Assembly (NCBI GenBank): GCA_900319355.1
Contig: ONOC01000003.1
Coordinates: 18,357 to 82,356, forward strand
DNA: 64,000 nt
Origin: an uncultured Eubacteriales bacterium
Lineage (GTDB): Bacteria; Bacillota; Clostridia; Lachnospirales; Lachnospiraceae
Direction of reading: 5' to 3'
The notes below the pieces were generated by a model. That model was not told the DNA's origin. It ran no database searches and was given only the letters and a program-made list of their open reading frames with translations. Positions 27,086 to 35,963 of the stretch are shown piece after piece. Each line of letters begins with the position of its first letter. The stretch's first letter is position 1. The translations under genes and the position numbers were made by a program.

Positions 27086-27114
27086 TTGACAATAACGGAC
27101 TTGTATGTTAACTT
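27086..27114 (+). promoter_or_regulatory. Candidate promoter of the 16-codon ORF
   Basis: A perfect TTGACA at 27086-27091, 17 bases, then TAACTT at 27109-27114. TATAGT at 27114-27119 is an alternative -10 but too distant. The surroundings are A+T-rich. Confidence 0.45.
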
Positions 27115-27133
27115 ATAGTTACAAAATAAAAAA

Positions 27134-27177
27134 CGGATTTGAAAAGAGCCGGATTTCCTACCCGGCAGTGAGATCCG
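27134..27177 (+). promoter_or_regulatory. Hairpin leader before the 16-codon ORF
   Basis: CGGAT (27134-27138) pairs with ATCCG (27173-27177), enclosing GCCGG (27148-27152) and CCGGC (27162-27166). It lies between the promoter and a strong ribosome-binding site. Confidence 0.45.
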
Positions 27178-27197
27178 AAACAAGGAGGTACAGACCA

Positions 27198-27248
27198 ATG
27201 GGAACACCACCGGCAACAGATCCTCAATATGACGGCGGTCCTGCATAG
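27198..27248 (+). CDS. Possible 16-residue peptide
   Basis: ATG to TAG encodes MGTPPATDPQYDGGPA. AAGGAGG sits eight bases before the ATG, one of the best ribosome sites in the window. A TTGACA promoter and a hairpin leader lie just upstream. No recognised family. It could be a leader peptide, a secreted signal (although it has no hydrophobic segment), or a chance ORF. The clustered expression signals are the only support. Confidence 0.4.
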   Translation: MGTPPATDPQYDGGPA

Positions 27249-27389
27249 CGGTTCCCGAAAGAAAGACCTTTATAAGAGAGAAGAAAGGAAAGGTGTCCGG
27301 TACAGATCCGGGACACGGGACATAAAGGTTGAGTGACGGGTGCAGGTCATATTGAAAAAGATCGCAGATGGAAGCCAGATGCCGTGTAA

Positions 27390-27629
27390 AGAAACGGGAT
27401 CATTACAAGAAGAGAAATTGTAAGGGCTGAAATTGAAAAAAGAAAAGTCACGGTAACATTTCTTGACGGTAACAAGATACCGGAATTGGGAAAACAAGAG
27501 AGTGGTTCATCAGTTGCAGCCAACTCGATTTTGAAATCGACAGGTCATGCAATGGATAGTTTGGACGAAGAGTTCGATTCAAACAGAAAGAGGTATTCAC
27601 AACTGAATATGATTGAACCGTTTCAGTAG
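27390..27629 (+). pseudogene. A+T-rich open frame without a start (unrecognised remnant)
   Basis: The frame is open for 79 codons from a stop at 27387-27389 to TAG at 27627-27629, with no usable ATG or GTG near its beginning. It reads, for example, REIVRAEIEKRKVTVTFLDG and ends in NRKRYSQLNMIEPFQ. This is protein-like, and base use is much more A+T-rich than neighbouring genes. The preceding ~50 bases are open in another frame, so a frameshift is possible. Likely the 3' end of a decayed acquired gene. No family identified. Confidence 0.4.
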
Positions 27630-27673
27630 GGCCGCCTTATCAGAGAGAACTTGATAAGGCGGCTTTTCTTTTT
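27629..27673 (+). terminator. Terminator closing the A+T-rich island
   Basis: GCCGCCTTATCA (27631-27642) and its perfect complement (27652-27663), followed by TTTTCTTTTT. Confidence 0.85.
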
Positions 27674-27786
27674 GCCTTTTTCAGGGTCAGGTTTCGCTAT
27701 TGCCGAATCTCCGAACCATGGTACAATAAATGCGCATGTGTTTGAGGGGAAAGCATGCGTGAAGGAAAGACATGTAAGGGGACTGA

Positions 27787-30267
27787 ATGAAAAAGCACAG
27801 AGTCATCGGAACCATATTCATCATTCTGGCCATATTTATGGCCAGCCTGATTTTTTTCAGTATCAGGCAGAACCGGAAGGAAGATACGGAAACCGTGGAA
27901 TCTACGGGACCGACGCTTCCGGTAGCCTTTATGGAAGTGAACGGGACGGATGCCAATGAAATGTTTGCCTCCAGGCAGACACTGAAGGAACAGCCGCTCC
28001 GCGACAGTGTGACGCCGCTGCCGCAGGACAGAAAACTGACGTTCGGGATTCATACTTACGGCATGACGATTGGAGATATCAGTTATCAGATCACGACACC
28101 GGAAGATGAGGCAGCGGTTGAAAACGGTCAGATTACGGATATCCGTAAAGGCAATTCGGAACTGACGGCAGATTTTTCCGTGAAATCCGACCTGAGGACC
28201 GGGCAGGAATATACGCTCCGGTTTACCGTGGATATCGGACAGGAAGAGCCCGTGTATTATTACACGAGGCTTGTTCAGGCTGCGGGTGTGGATATGAGCG
28301 GATATTTCAGTTTCGCCGGTAATTTTGTCGACATGTGCGTCAATAAACTGAAGTCCGACGAACTGAGCGCCTATCTGGAACCGGATGACAGCTCCGCGAA
28401 TCTGACATTCACGGATCTGGATATCACCTCGAGCACGGACATGGTATCGTGGGGAGAGCTGGCACCGACGCTGGTGAAAAGCGGTACACCGAAGATTCTC
28501 GAGGTCAACAGCACGACCGCGGAGATCTCGCTGGATTATATCATCAGCGCGCAGGACAGCAATGACCAGACGGAGTATTACCGGGTACGGGATTATTTCC
28601 GGATGCGGTATGATACGCAGGGGACGGTGGCGCTGCTTGATTTCCACCGGTGTTCCACCTATATCTTCGACGGAAGCCACAAGGTCCAGACGGACAGCGG
28701 CATTGACCTGGGCGTGCAGTTCCAGGATGTCAATTACAGGACGAATGACGATAATACGATCGCCGCTTTTGAACTGAACGGAGACCTGTGGTCCTATGAT
28801 ATTTCCAGCGGAAAGGTGACGCGGATTTTTTCGTTCCGGGATGCAAAGGAAGATCCGGAAGAAGCGGTTTCGGACGACCGGACGTCGCTGACGGAGCACG
28901 GCATAACGATCGGTTCGGTTTCCGCCTCCGGTGATGTGACTTTTGCCGTGTACGGGTACATGGCATCGGGCAGTCACGAAGGCAGATCCGGTGTGTCCGT
29001 GTGCCGCTATACGGTGGATTCCAACATGGTCGAGGAACTGATTTTTATTCCGCTTGACCAGAATCCGGAGACGCTGGAGGAAAATATTTCCAGACTCTCC
29101 AGAGTATCGGATGCCGGTGTGCTGTATCTGTTCCTCGGAACGGAGGTCTGCAGCGTAAATCTGGATAACGGCGCCTATAACGTGGTGAAGGACGGTATTC
29201 CGGAGGGCGGCTTTGCCGCTTCGAACAGCCAGAAAACCATCGCGTGGATGAATACGGACGAGAACGGAAATGATGCAGGCGTGACGATCATGGACCTGAC
29301 CGGCGGAGCGACGTATCAGGTCGCTGCGTCGTCCGGCGAAAAAATCCGTCTCTGCGGATTTATCAACGAGGATCTCGTTTACGGTCTGGTGCGTAGCGAA
29401 GATATCGTGACCGATGATGCCGGAGATGTGACAGAAGGCATGTATCAGCTGAACATCCAGGGGACCGACGGAACACTGAAGAAGCAGTACACGCCGACTT
29501 CGGGAGAGGTGACGGCTGTAAGACAGGAGTCGGACGGCATCGAGCTGCAGCTTTCCGAGCGGACAGGGAACACCTGGACGGAAACCTCGAAGGATCATAT
29601 CAAAAATAATGAGCTGCCGTCGGAAGCAGTGACCGTCAGCACACAGGTCTATAACCGGACGGGACAGAAGATTTTTCTCAATTACCCGGGAGGCGTTACT
29701 TCGATTCCCGATGCGCAGGAGATCGTCGCGGATATCCGGTATACGGATGCGGGATCGGAGACGATTGTGCAGTGGCCGGCGGATACGTCGAAACGCGGAT
29801 ATTATGTCTATACAGGCGGAAAGCTCACCGATGAGACAGATCATCCGGGCAGGGCGATCGCCGAGGCGGATGAAGGTCACGGGTTTGTTCTCACGGCTGC
29901 GCAGCGGCAGATCTGGGTGCGCGCGGACTGGCCTGACAGCTATACGATTGACACGACGGCTGTACCGGCAGCGGTTCTGACCTGCGGCTTTGATGCGAAT
30001 GCCCTGCAGCAGGCGGCCGGTGACGGATATACGGTACTTGACCTGACGGGAACAACGCAGGAAGACTGGTTCTATTTCATCAGCCGGGGCAGCCCGGTCA
30101 TCGCCGTCGGTAATGGCGGTAAGACTTATGTGATCGTCGGCTATGACGGCTACAATGTATGGGCATATGATGCGGGCACGAAGAAGCCTTATGCTATTGC
30201 GTCGGATGATTCCAGAGATGAGTTTGAGACGAACGGCAATAAATTCCTGACGTACATTTCAAATTAG
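27787..30267 (+). CDS. Large membrane-anchored exported protein with C39-like end
   Basis: An 826-residue protein with one N-terminal membrane helix (IGTIFIILAIFMASLIFFS, about 7-27) and a long outside part. No family is recognised for the bulk. Residues about 290-650 are beta-rich with repeated short patterns (DLWSYDISSGKVTRIF, LDNGAYNVVKDG) like a propeller. The last ~90 residues resemble peptidase C39-like cysteine-protease folds (FISRGSPVIAVGNGG, then VIVGYDGYNVWAYD). The usual His before VI.GYD is absent, so it is likely inactive. AAGGGGA precedes the ATG. A 45-bp repeat follows the stop. Similar proteins occur in Lachnospiraceae without known role. Confidence 0.65.
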   Translation: MKKHRVIGTIFIILAIFMASLIFFSIRQNRKEDTETVESTGPTLPVAFMEVNGTDANEMFASRQTLKEQPLRDSVTPLPQDRKLTFGIHTYGMTIGDISYQITTPEDEAAVENGQITDIRKGNSELTADFSVKSDLRTGQEYTLRFTVDIGQEEPVYYYTRLVQAAGVDMSGYFSFAGNFVDMCVNKLKSDELSAYLEPDDSSANLTFTDLDITSSTDMVSWGELAPTLVKSGTPKILEVNSTTAEISLDYIISAQDSNDQTEYYRVRDYFRMRYDTQGTVALLDFHRCSTYIFDGSHKVQTDSGIDLGVQFQDVNYRTNDDNTIAAFELNGDLWSYDISSGKVTRIFSFRDAKEDPEEAVSDDRTSLTEHGITIGSVSASGDVTFAVYGYMASGSHEGRSGVSVCRYTVDSNMVEELIFIPLDQNPETLEENISRLSRVSDAGVLYLFLGTEVCSVNLDNGAYNVVKDGIPEGGFAASNSQKTIAWMNTDENGNDAGVTIMDLTGGATYQVAASSGEKIRLCGFINEDLVYGLVRSEDIVTDDAGDVTEGMYQLNIQGTDGTLKKQYTPTSGEVTAVRQESDGIELQLSERTGNTWTETSKDHIKNNELPSEAVTVSTQVYNRTGQKIFLNYPGGVTSIPDAQEIVADIRYTDAGSETIVQWPADTSKRGYYVYTGGKLTDETDHPGRAIAEADEGHGFVLTAAQRQIWVRADWPDSYTIDTTAVPAAVLTCGFDANALQQAAGDGYTVLDLTGTTQEDWFYFISRGSPVIAVGNGGKTYVIVGYDGYNVWAYDAGTKKPYAIASDDSRDEFETNGNKFLTYISN

Positions 30268-30395
30268 AGAATGAAAACAGTGTTCAGGTCAGAGAACAGG
30301 AATCCAGTCGGGAAATGAAAAACAGAGTTCCGGTCGGAGAACAGAAATCCAGTCGGGGAATGAAAAACAGAGTTCCGATCGGAAAAAGGAAAACA
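30268..30395 (+). repeat. 45-bp tandem repeat, about 2.5 copies
   Basis: GAGAACAG.AATCCAGTCGGG units start at 30292 and 30337, with partial copies on either side. The tract begins directly after the stop codon of the exported protein. Confidence 0.85.
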
Positions 30396-30436
30396 GGACG
30401 ACTGGATGAATAATGGTGAGGAAGGGAAACGGTATC

Positions 30437-31840
<1,404 letters not shown>

Positions 31841-31878
31841 TGAACGGTAAGGCCGCGGGATCCGGCTGTCCTGAGCGG

Positions 31879-31965
31879 GAGCGGCAGAATGATGCAGCCT
31901 GATGATGGTTTCCGCAGGATGATGCAGCCTGATAACGGTTTCGGCAGGATGATGCAGCTGGCCGT
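31879..31965 (+). repeat. 30-bp tandem repeat, about 2.5 copies
   Basis: Units at 31891, 31921 and 31951 start GATGCAGC and include GCAGGATGATGCAGCCTGAT. A related fragment recurs near 31976. It lies in the asnS 3' region. Confidence 0.8.
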
Positions 31966-32025
31966 ATGGTGTGAGCGGCAGAATGATGCGGCCTGATGGC
32001 AGTTCGGCATACCGGGCATAAAAAG

Positions 32026-32055
32026 AGGGCCGTCGCAGATTCATGCGACGGCCCT
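32026..32055 (-). terminator. Terminator of the rubredoxin gene
   Basis: AGGGCCGTCGCA and its perfect complement enclose a 6-base loop. On the minus strand it is followed by CTTTTTATG, so it ends the rubredoxin transcript. It may also stop asnS reads. Confidence 0.8.
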
Positions 32056-32091
32056 GCTGTTCTGGCGATCTGTTCTGATAAGCTATGAAGA

Positions 32092-32256
32092 TTATTCCTC
32101 AACGGGTGTGAAATCTGATTTCTCAGCGCCGCAGAGCGGGCATACCCAGTCGTCCGGAAGATCTTCGAAAGCGGTTCCGGGAGCGATTCCGTTATCAGGA
32201 TCGCCTGCCGCCGGGTCATATACGTATCCACAGGGGCCACATTCATATTTTTTCAT
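32092..32256 (-). CDS. Rubredoxin
   Basis: A 54-residue electron carrier with one iron in a Cys4 site. Reading the minus strand from ATG at 32254-32256 gives [19 protein letters not shown], then [20 protein letters not shown] and a short acidic tail. The two CxxCG motifs and the [11 protein letters not shown] signature are classic. AAGGATGG precedes the start. A good minus-strand promoter and a strong terminator frame it as a single-gene unit. Rubredoxins in anaerobes often serve oxygen and peroxide defence, but the partner is not in this window. Confidence 0.95.
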   Translation of the reverse strand: MKKYECGPCGYVYDPAAGDPDNGIAPGTAFEDLPDDWVCPLCGAEKSDFTPVEE

Positions 32257-32314
32257 GTCAGGTACCATCCTTTCGTTTTCGCGCCTGTCAGCAGGCAGGG
32301 AAATTTACAGATTG

Positions 32315-32343
32315 ATTATAATACAGGGCAGAATTCATTACAA
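32315..32343 (-). promoter_or_regulatory. Promoter of the rubredoxin gene
   Basis: On the minus strand: TTGTAA (complement of 32338-32343), 17 bases, then a perfect TATAAT (complement of 32315-32320). It lies about 60 bases before the start codon. Confidence 0.6.
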
Positions 32344-32414
32344 GAAATTAGACACAGCAGATTATGCATGATGAAAAATACAGAAAGTATAAAGCGATGC
32401 GGGAGGATAAGCTG

Positions 32415-33218
32415 GTGAAAGTCACAGTTGAGGAAATGGAAAAAATCGTCCGTTCCGAAGAACCGGTTTTTGAAAACCGGAAAGATTCGCAGAAGGTGCA
32501 TACGAAGGGACGCGCGGATTATGTGACGGATGTGGATTTCCATGTGCAGAAGGATCTGACGGAGAAACTTAAGGCAGCCTTCCCTGAAGTACAGATGATG
32601 GGGGAAGAGAAGGATAACAGCGCGATCGATTTCGGCGGTGCGGTCTGGATCCTCGATCCGGTGGACGGAACGACGAATCTGATTCATGATATGAGAGCCA
32701 GTGCGATTTCGCTCGCCTATGCAGAAAACGGAATCATCCGGGCGGGCGTGATCTTCTGCCCGTTCTCCGGGGAAATGTATACGGCGGAGCGCGGAAAGGG
32801 CGCGTTTCTGAATGGTTCGCCGATTCATGTAAGCGGGGCGGCTTCCCTGGAGGAAAGTCTGATCTCGATCGGAACGGCACCGTATTATCATGAGTATGCA
32901 GACTGGACGTTCCGGGCGGCAGAGAATGTTTTTCTGAAATGTCAGGATATCAGAAGAAGCGGTTCGGCGGCGATTGAGCTTTCCTATCTTTCGGCAGGCA
33001 GGCTGGATGGAACTTTCGAGAGAATTCTGCAGCCGTGGGATTTTTCTGCCGGCCTCTGTATTCTCGAGGAAGCCGGCGGCAGGGTGACAGACCTTGAGGG
33101 AAAGCCGGTCGATTTTACCGGGAAGAGCCCGATTGTGGCCAGCAACGGAAAAATCCACGAGGCACTTCTGGCGTGTCTGCGGGATCAGGATACCGGCGCG
33201 TGTGGCAGAGAAAAGTGA
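32415..33218 (+). CDS. Inositol-monophosphatase-family phosphatase
   Basis: A 267-residue Mg-dependent phosphatase of the IMPase/SuhB family, acting on inositol phosphates, fructose bisphosphate or similar. Metal ligands: Glu of MMGEEKDNS near 64-68, and the Asp residues of WILDPVDGTTN near 78-88. The third Asp is in LQPWDFSAG near 210. The frame is open back to 32364. The GTG at 32415 has GGGAGGA seven bases before it and gives the normal family length, so I prefer it to the ATGs at 32364 and 32397. It precedes hisA by 16 bases, so the two probably share a transcript. A link to histidinol-phosphate phosphatase activity is possible but unproven. Confidence 0.85.
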   Translation: MKVTVEEMEKIVRSEEPVFENRKDSQKVHTKGRADYVTDVDFHVQKDLTEKLKAAFPEVQMMGEEKDNSAIDFGGAVWILDPVDGTTNLIHDMRASAISLAYAENGIIRAGVIFCPFSGEMYTAERGKGAFLNGSPIHVSGAASLEESLISIGTAPYYHEYADWTFRAAENVFLKCQDIRRSGSAAIELSYLSAGRLDGTFERILQPWDFSAGLCILEEAGGRVTDLEGKPVDFTGKSPIVASNGKIHEALLACLRDQDTGACGREK

Positions 33219-33234
33219 GCAGCGGAGGCGGAAA

Positions 33235-34041
33235 ATGGAATTTCGACCCTGTATCGATATTCATAACGGGAAGGTAAAACAGATCGTCGGAGGAACGCTT
33301 CGCGACGAGGGAAGCAGAGCGGCGGAGAATTTCGTGTCGGAGATGGATGCGGCTTATTATGCTGATCTGTACAGAAAATATCAGCTGCCGGGCGGACATG
33401 TGATTCTTCTGAATAAAGAAGGATCAGAATATTACGAAGCGACGAAACAGCAGGCGCTTTCTGCGCTGAGAGAATGGCCGGGAGGCCTGGAGGCGGGAGG
33501 CGGCATAACACCGGAGAATGCTTCGGATTTTCTGGACGCCGGTGCGAGCCATGTGATCGTGACATCCTATGTGTTCCGCGACGGCCGGGCAGACCGGGAA
33601 CGTCTGGACAGGCTGGTCTCCGCGGTCGGGAAGGACCGGCTGGTGCTGGACCTGTCCTGCCGCAGGAAAAATGACCGCTACTATATTGTGACAGACCGCT
33701 GGCAGAAATTTACAGATGTGGAAGTGACGGAGGAAACGCTGGCGGAATTTGCTTCCTGCTGCGCCGGCTTTCTGATTCATGCCGCCGATGTGGAAGGACA
33801 GCAGCATGGTGTAGAGCGTCCGCTGATCCGGATTCTGGCAGCAGGTCTTGACCGGATTGCCGGACAGCACCCGGCGGGCGGGGATTTTCCCATGACCTAT
33901 GCCGGCGGGATCCGGAACTTTGAGGATCTGGACTGGATCCGGGAGGCGGGAAACGGCCGGATCAATGTGACCATCGGTTCGGCACTTGACATTTTCGGCG
34001 GTCCGATGAAATTTGAAGAAGTGCTCCGCCGCATGAAGTAA
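33235..34041 (+). CDS. hisA: ProFAR isomerase, eukaryote-type HisA
   Basis: Isomerises the aminoaldose ProFAR to the aminoketose PRFAR in histidine synthesis; (beta-alpha)8 barrel, 268 aa. FRPCIDIHNGKVKQIVGG near the start, LEAGGGITPENASDFLDAGA, and TYAGGIRNFEDLDWI near the end match the fungal/plant HIS6 type more than the usual bacterial HisA. The usual bacterial one begins with a shorter PAIDL.dG version. GGAGGCGG precedes the ATG. The frame is open further upstream but overlaps the phosphatase gene in another frame. No other his genes are in the window; it lies with an IMPase-like phosphatase. Confidence 0.85.
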   Translation: MEFRPCIDIHNGKVKQIVGGTLRDEGSRAAENFVSEMDAAYYADLYRKYQLPGGHVILLNKEGSEYYEATKQQALSALREWPGGLEAGGGITPENASDFLDAGASHVIVTSYVFRDGRADRERLDRLVSAVGKDRLVLDLSCRRKNDRYYIVTDRWQKFTDVEVTEETLAEFASCCAGFLIHAADVEGQQHGVERPLIRILAAGLDRIAGQHPAGGDFPMTYAGGIRNFEDLDWIREAGNGRINVTIGSALDIFGGPMKFEEVLRRMK

Positions 34042-34059
34042 GCGGCCATATCCATGGCC

Positions 34060-34161
34060 GCAGGTGCCGCCTGTATGGTAAGACTGTACGGCTATTCCGG
34101 CAGCCTGGTCGCAGGTGCCGCCTGTACGGTAAGCCTGTACGGTTATTCCGGCAGCCTGGCC
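34060..34161 (-). repeat. 51-bp tandem duplication at the end of the kinase gene
   Basis: GCAGGTGCCGCCTGTA begins at 34060 and again at 34111. The second unit includes the last codons and stop of the histidine kinase gene, so the first is a downstream duplicate of the gene's 3' end. Confidence 0.85.
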
Positions 34162-35963
34162 GGCAGCCGGATCTCCACCTCGGTACCGCCGCTTTCCGGG
34201 CAGCGGAAGGTAAGGCCGTAGCCATTGCCGTAGAGGATCTGCAGGCGTCGGTGGGTGTTGTATACGGCGATGTGGTTTCCCCTGCCGCTGTCCACAGGCT
34301 TTTTGGTGAGAATGGTTTTCAGCTTTTCCGGCGGAATGCCGACACCGTCATCTGCGACGGTCAGCACGACATCGCTCCCCTCGAACCAGCCGGTGATCAC
34401 GATCGTGCCGCGGCGCACATCTTTCTCCAGAATACCGTGCAGTATCGCGTTTTCGACGATCGGCTGAAGAGTAAGCCTCGGGATCTGATATTCCGTGAGG
34501 TCATCCGGCACATCGACGACGAAATCAATGCCGTTGTCAAACCGCATGTTCTGCAGGCGGACATAGATGGTCACCTGCTCCAGCTCTTCCTCGATGGAAC
34601 TGATGGATTTCCGGCGGCTCAGCGTGAGCTTGTAAAATCTCGACAGATCCTGAATGGCGCGGTTGGTTTCCTTTACCCTTCCCTGCTGAGCCATCCAGTT
34701 GATCATTTCCATGGTGTTGTACAGAAAATGAGGGTTCATCTGCGCCTGAAGAGAGTTGAATTCCGCGATCCGGAGCTCTTCGGACGCTTTTTTCTGCTCT
34801 TCCATCAGATTGTTGATCTGGCGGGCCATGTAATTATAGGAATCTGTCAGATCTCCGATCTCATCCGTTTCCTGCGGCGGATCCATCGGCACCGGCGGTC
34901 CGTTTTTTACATTGCTCATCTGGGTACTGACGGCCAGGATCCGGCTGCTCATGGAGCGGGAAAGAATCCATGAGATGAGGATGCTGACTGCTGCGGCTGC
35001 CAGCCAGATCAGAATCAGGTAAAAAATCGCCCCGGAAGCCTCCTGACGCAGAGGCAGCGACGGCGTGATCGTCACGAGAAACCAGCTGGATGAAGAAAGA
35101 TAGTAGCTGCTGACGTAGATTTTTTCACCGAGCACATCTTTTTCCAGAAAGCCGTTGCTGCTCATCAGGTTTGTCCTGATGCTGTCGTAATCCATGTAGT
35201 AGATGCCTGCCAGCGATGAATCGGTTGAAGTGATCATGGCATCTCTGTCGTTGGAAATGTAGGATACGCTGCCCTCGTGGGAAAGACTGCTGATCAGGAT
35301 ATTCTGCAGTTTCGTCGAATTGAAATAGCAGGCGAGATAGCATTTGATGACTGTGGAAGAGGCGTCGCGGATGTAGACCGGACGCACATAGGCACAGTCT
35401 CCGAGCACATGGATTTCCTTCGGTGTGAGGTAAAAAGACGGGCAGAACAGGGAGGACGGATGGCTTCCGGAAAAAATACCGTACCAGTAGGAGGTCTGAA
35501 TTCTGGAAACCGGCGCAAAGATACCGGTGTCCTCATTCAGACCGCTGAAAACGTCGTCATCCTTCGGCAGGCTGATATACAGGCGGACGGCAGAAACCGC
35601 TGTTCCGCGAATGGCACTGCGGATCTCTTCTGAAAAATCATCTGCGTCTCCAGAATGAATCATGTCGGAGAGCGGCTCCGTCAGTGTCTCGTCAAACATC
35701 CGGGATGAAAATTCCATTGAGCGTATGTCATCAGAGAGACCGGTGACTTCGTCGAGCATGTCCTGAATTTTCGGCGCCGTTTTCGCTATGGCCTGCTGCT
35801 CGTTCCGGATCGTGTCAGAGACGACCATCCGGTACAGCCGCTGCGAGAGCGTCAGGGCGAGAATGATCATCGGCAGAAGAACGGCGATCATGATGATGAT
35901 CACGAACTTGGTCCGGATTTTCAGGTTACCGTAGGATTCTCTGATGGATTTCAGGATTTTCAC
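34143..35963 (-). CDS. yesM: YesM-family sensor histidine kinase
   Basis: A 606-residue membrane sensor. Membrane helices near 19-42 and 313-337 frame a sensor domain of about 270 residues outside the cell (dCache/Cache-like by layout). A HAMP region follows (ILSRSMSSRILAVSTQM). The kinase core has the LytS/YesM phospho-acceptor motif QAQMNPHFLYNTMEMINW near 404, then NAILHG and DDGVGIPPEK for ATP binding. The start is GTG, overlapping the stop of the regulator gene by four bases (GTGA), so the two are coupled. Divergent from a sugar ABC importer, which it probably regulates. Confidence 0.92.
   Translation of the reverse strand: MKILKSIRESYGNLKIRTKFVIIIMIAVLLPMIILALTLSQRLYRMVVSDTIRNEQQAIAKTAPKIQDMLDEVTGLSDDIRSMEFSSRMFDETLTEPLSDMIHSGDADDFSEEIRSAIRGTAVSAVRLYISLPKDDDVFSGLNEDTGIFAPVSRIQTSYWYGIFSGSHPSSLFCPSFYLTPKEIHVLGDCAYVRPVYIRDASSTVIKCYLACYFNSTKLQNILISSLSHEGSVSYISNDRDAMITSTDSSLAGIYYMDYDSIRTNLMSSNGFLEKDVLGEKIYVSSYYLSSSSWFLVTITPSLPLRQEASGAIFYLILIWLAAAAVSILISWILSRSMSSRILAVSTQMSNVKNGPPVPMDPPQETDEIGDLTDSYNYMARQINNLMEEQKKASEELRIAEFNSLQAQMNPHFLYNTMEMINWMAQQGRVKETNRAIQDLSRFYKLTLSRRKSISSIEEELEQVTIYVRLQNMRFDNGIDFVVDVPDDLTEYQIPRLTLQPIVENAILHGILEKDVRRGTIVITGWFEGSDVVLTVADDGVGIPPEKLKTILTKKPVDSGRGNHIAVYNTHRRLQILYGNGYGLTFRCPESGGTEVEIRLPARLPE

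Noticed and set aside
27697-29880. Very long open frame (727 codons) on the minus strand
   Set aside because: It is antisense to the exported protein, has no recognisable motifs and is rich in His/Arg, as expected of a shadow frame in G+C-rich DNA.
30268-30436. T-box leader for asnS (also considered for metG)
   Set aside because: No T-box sequence (GGGTGGNACCGCG type) or antiterminator seen; the region is a tandem repeat.
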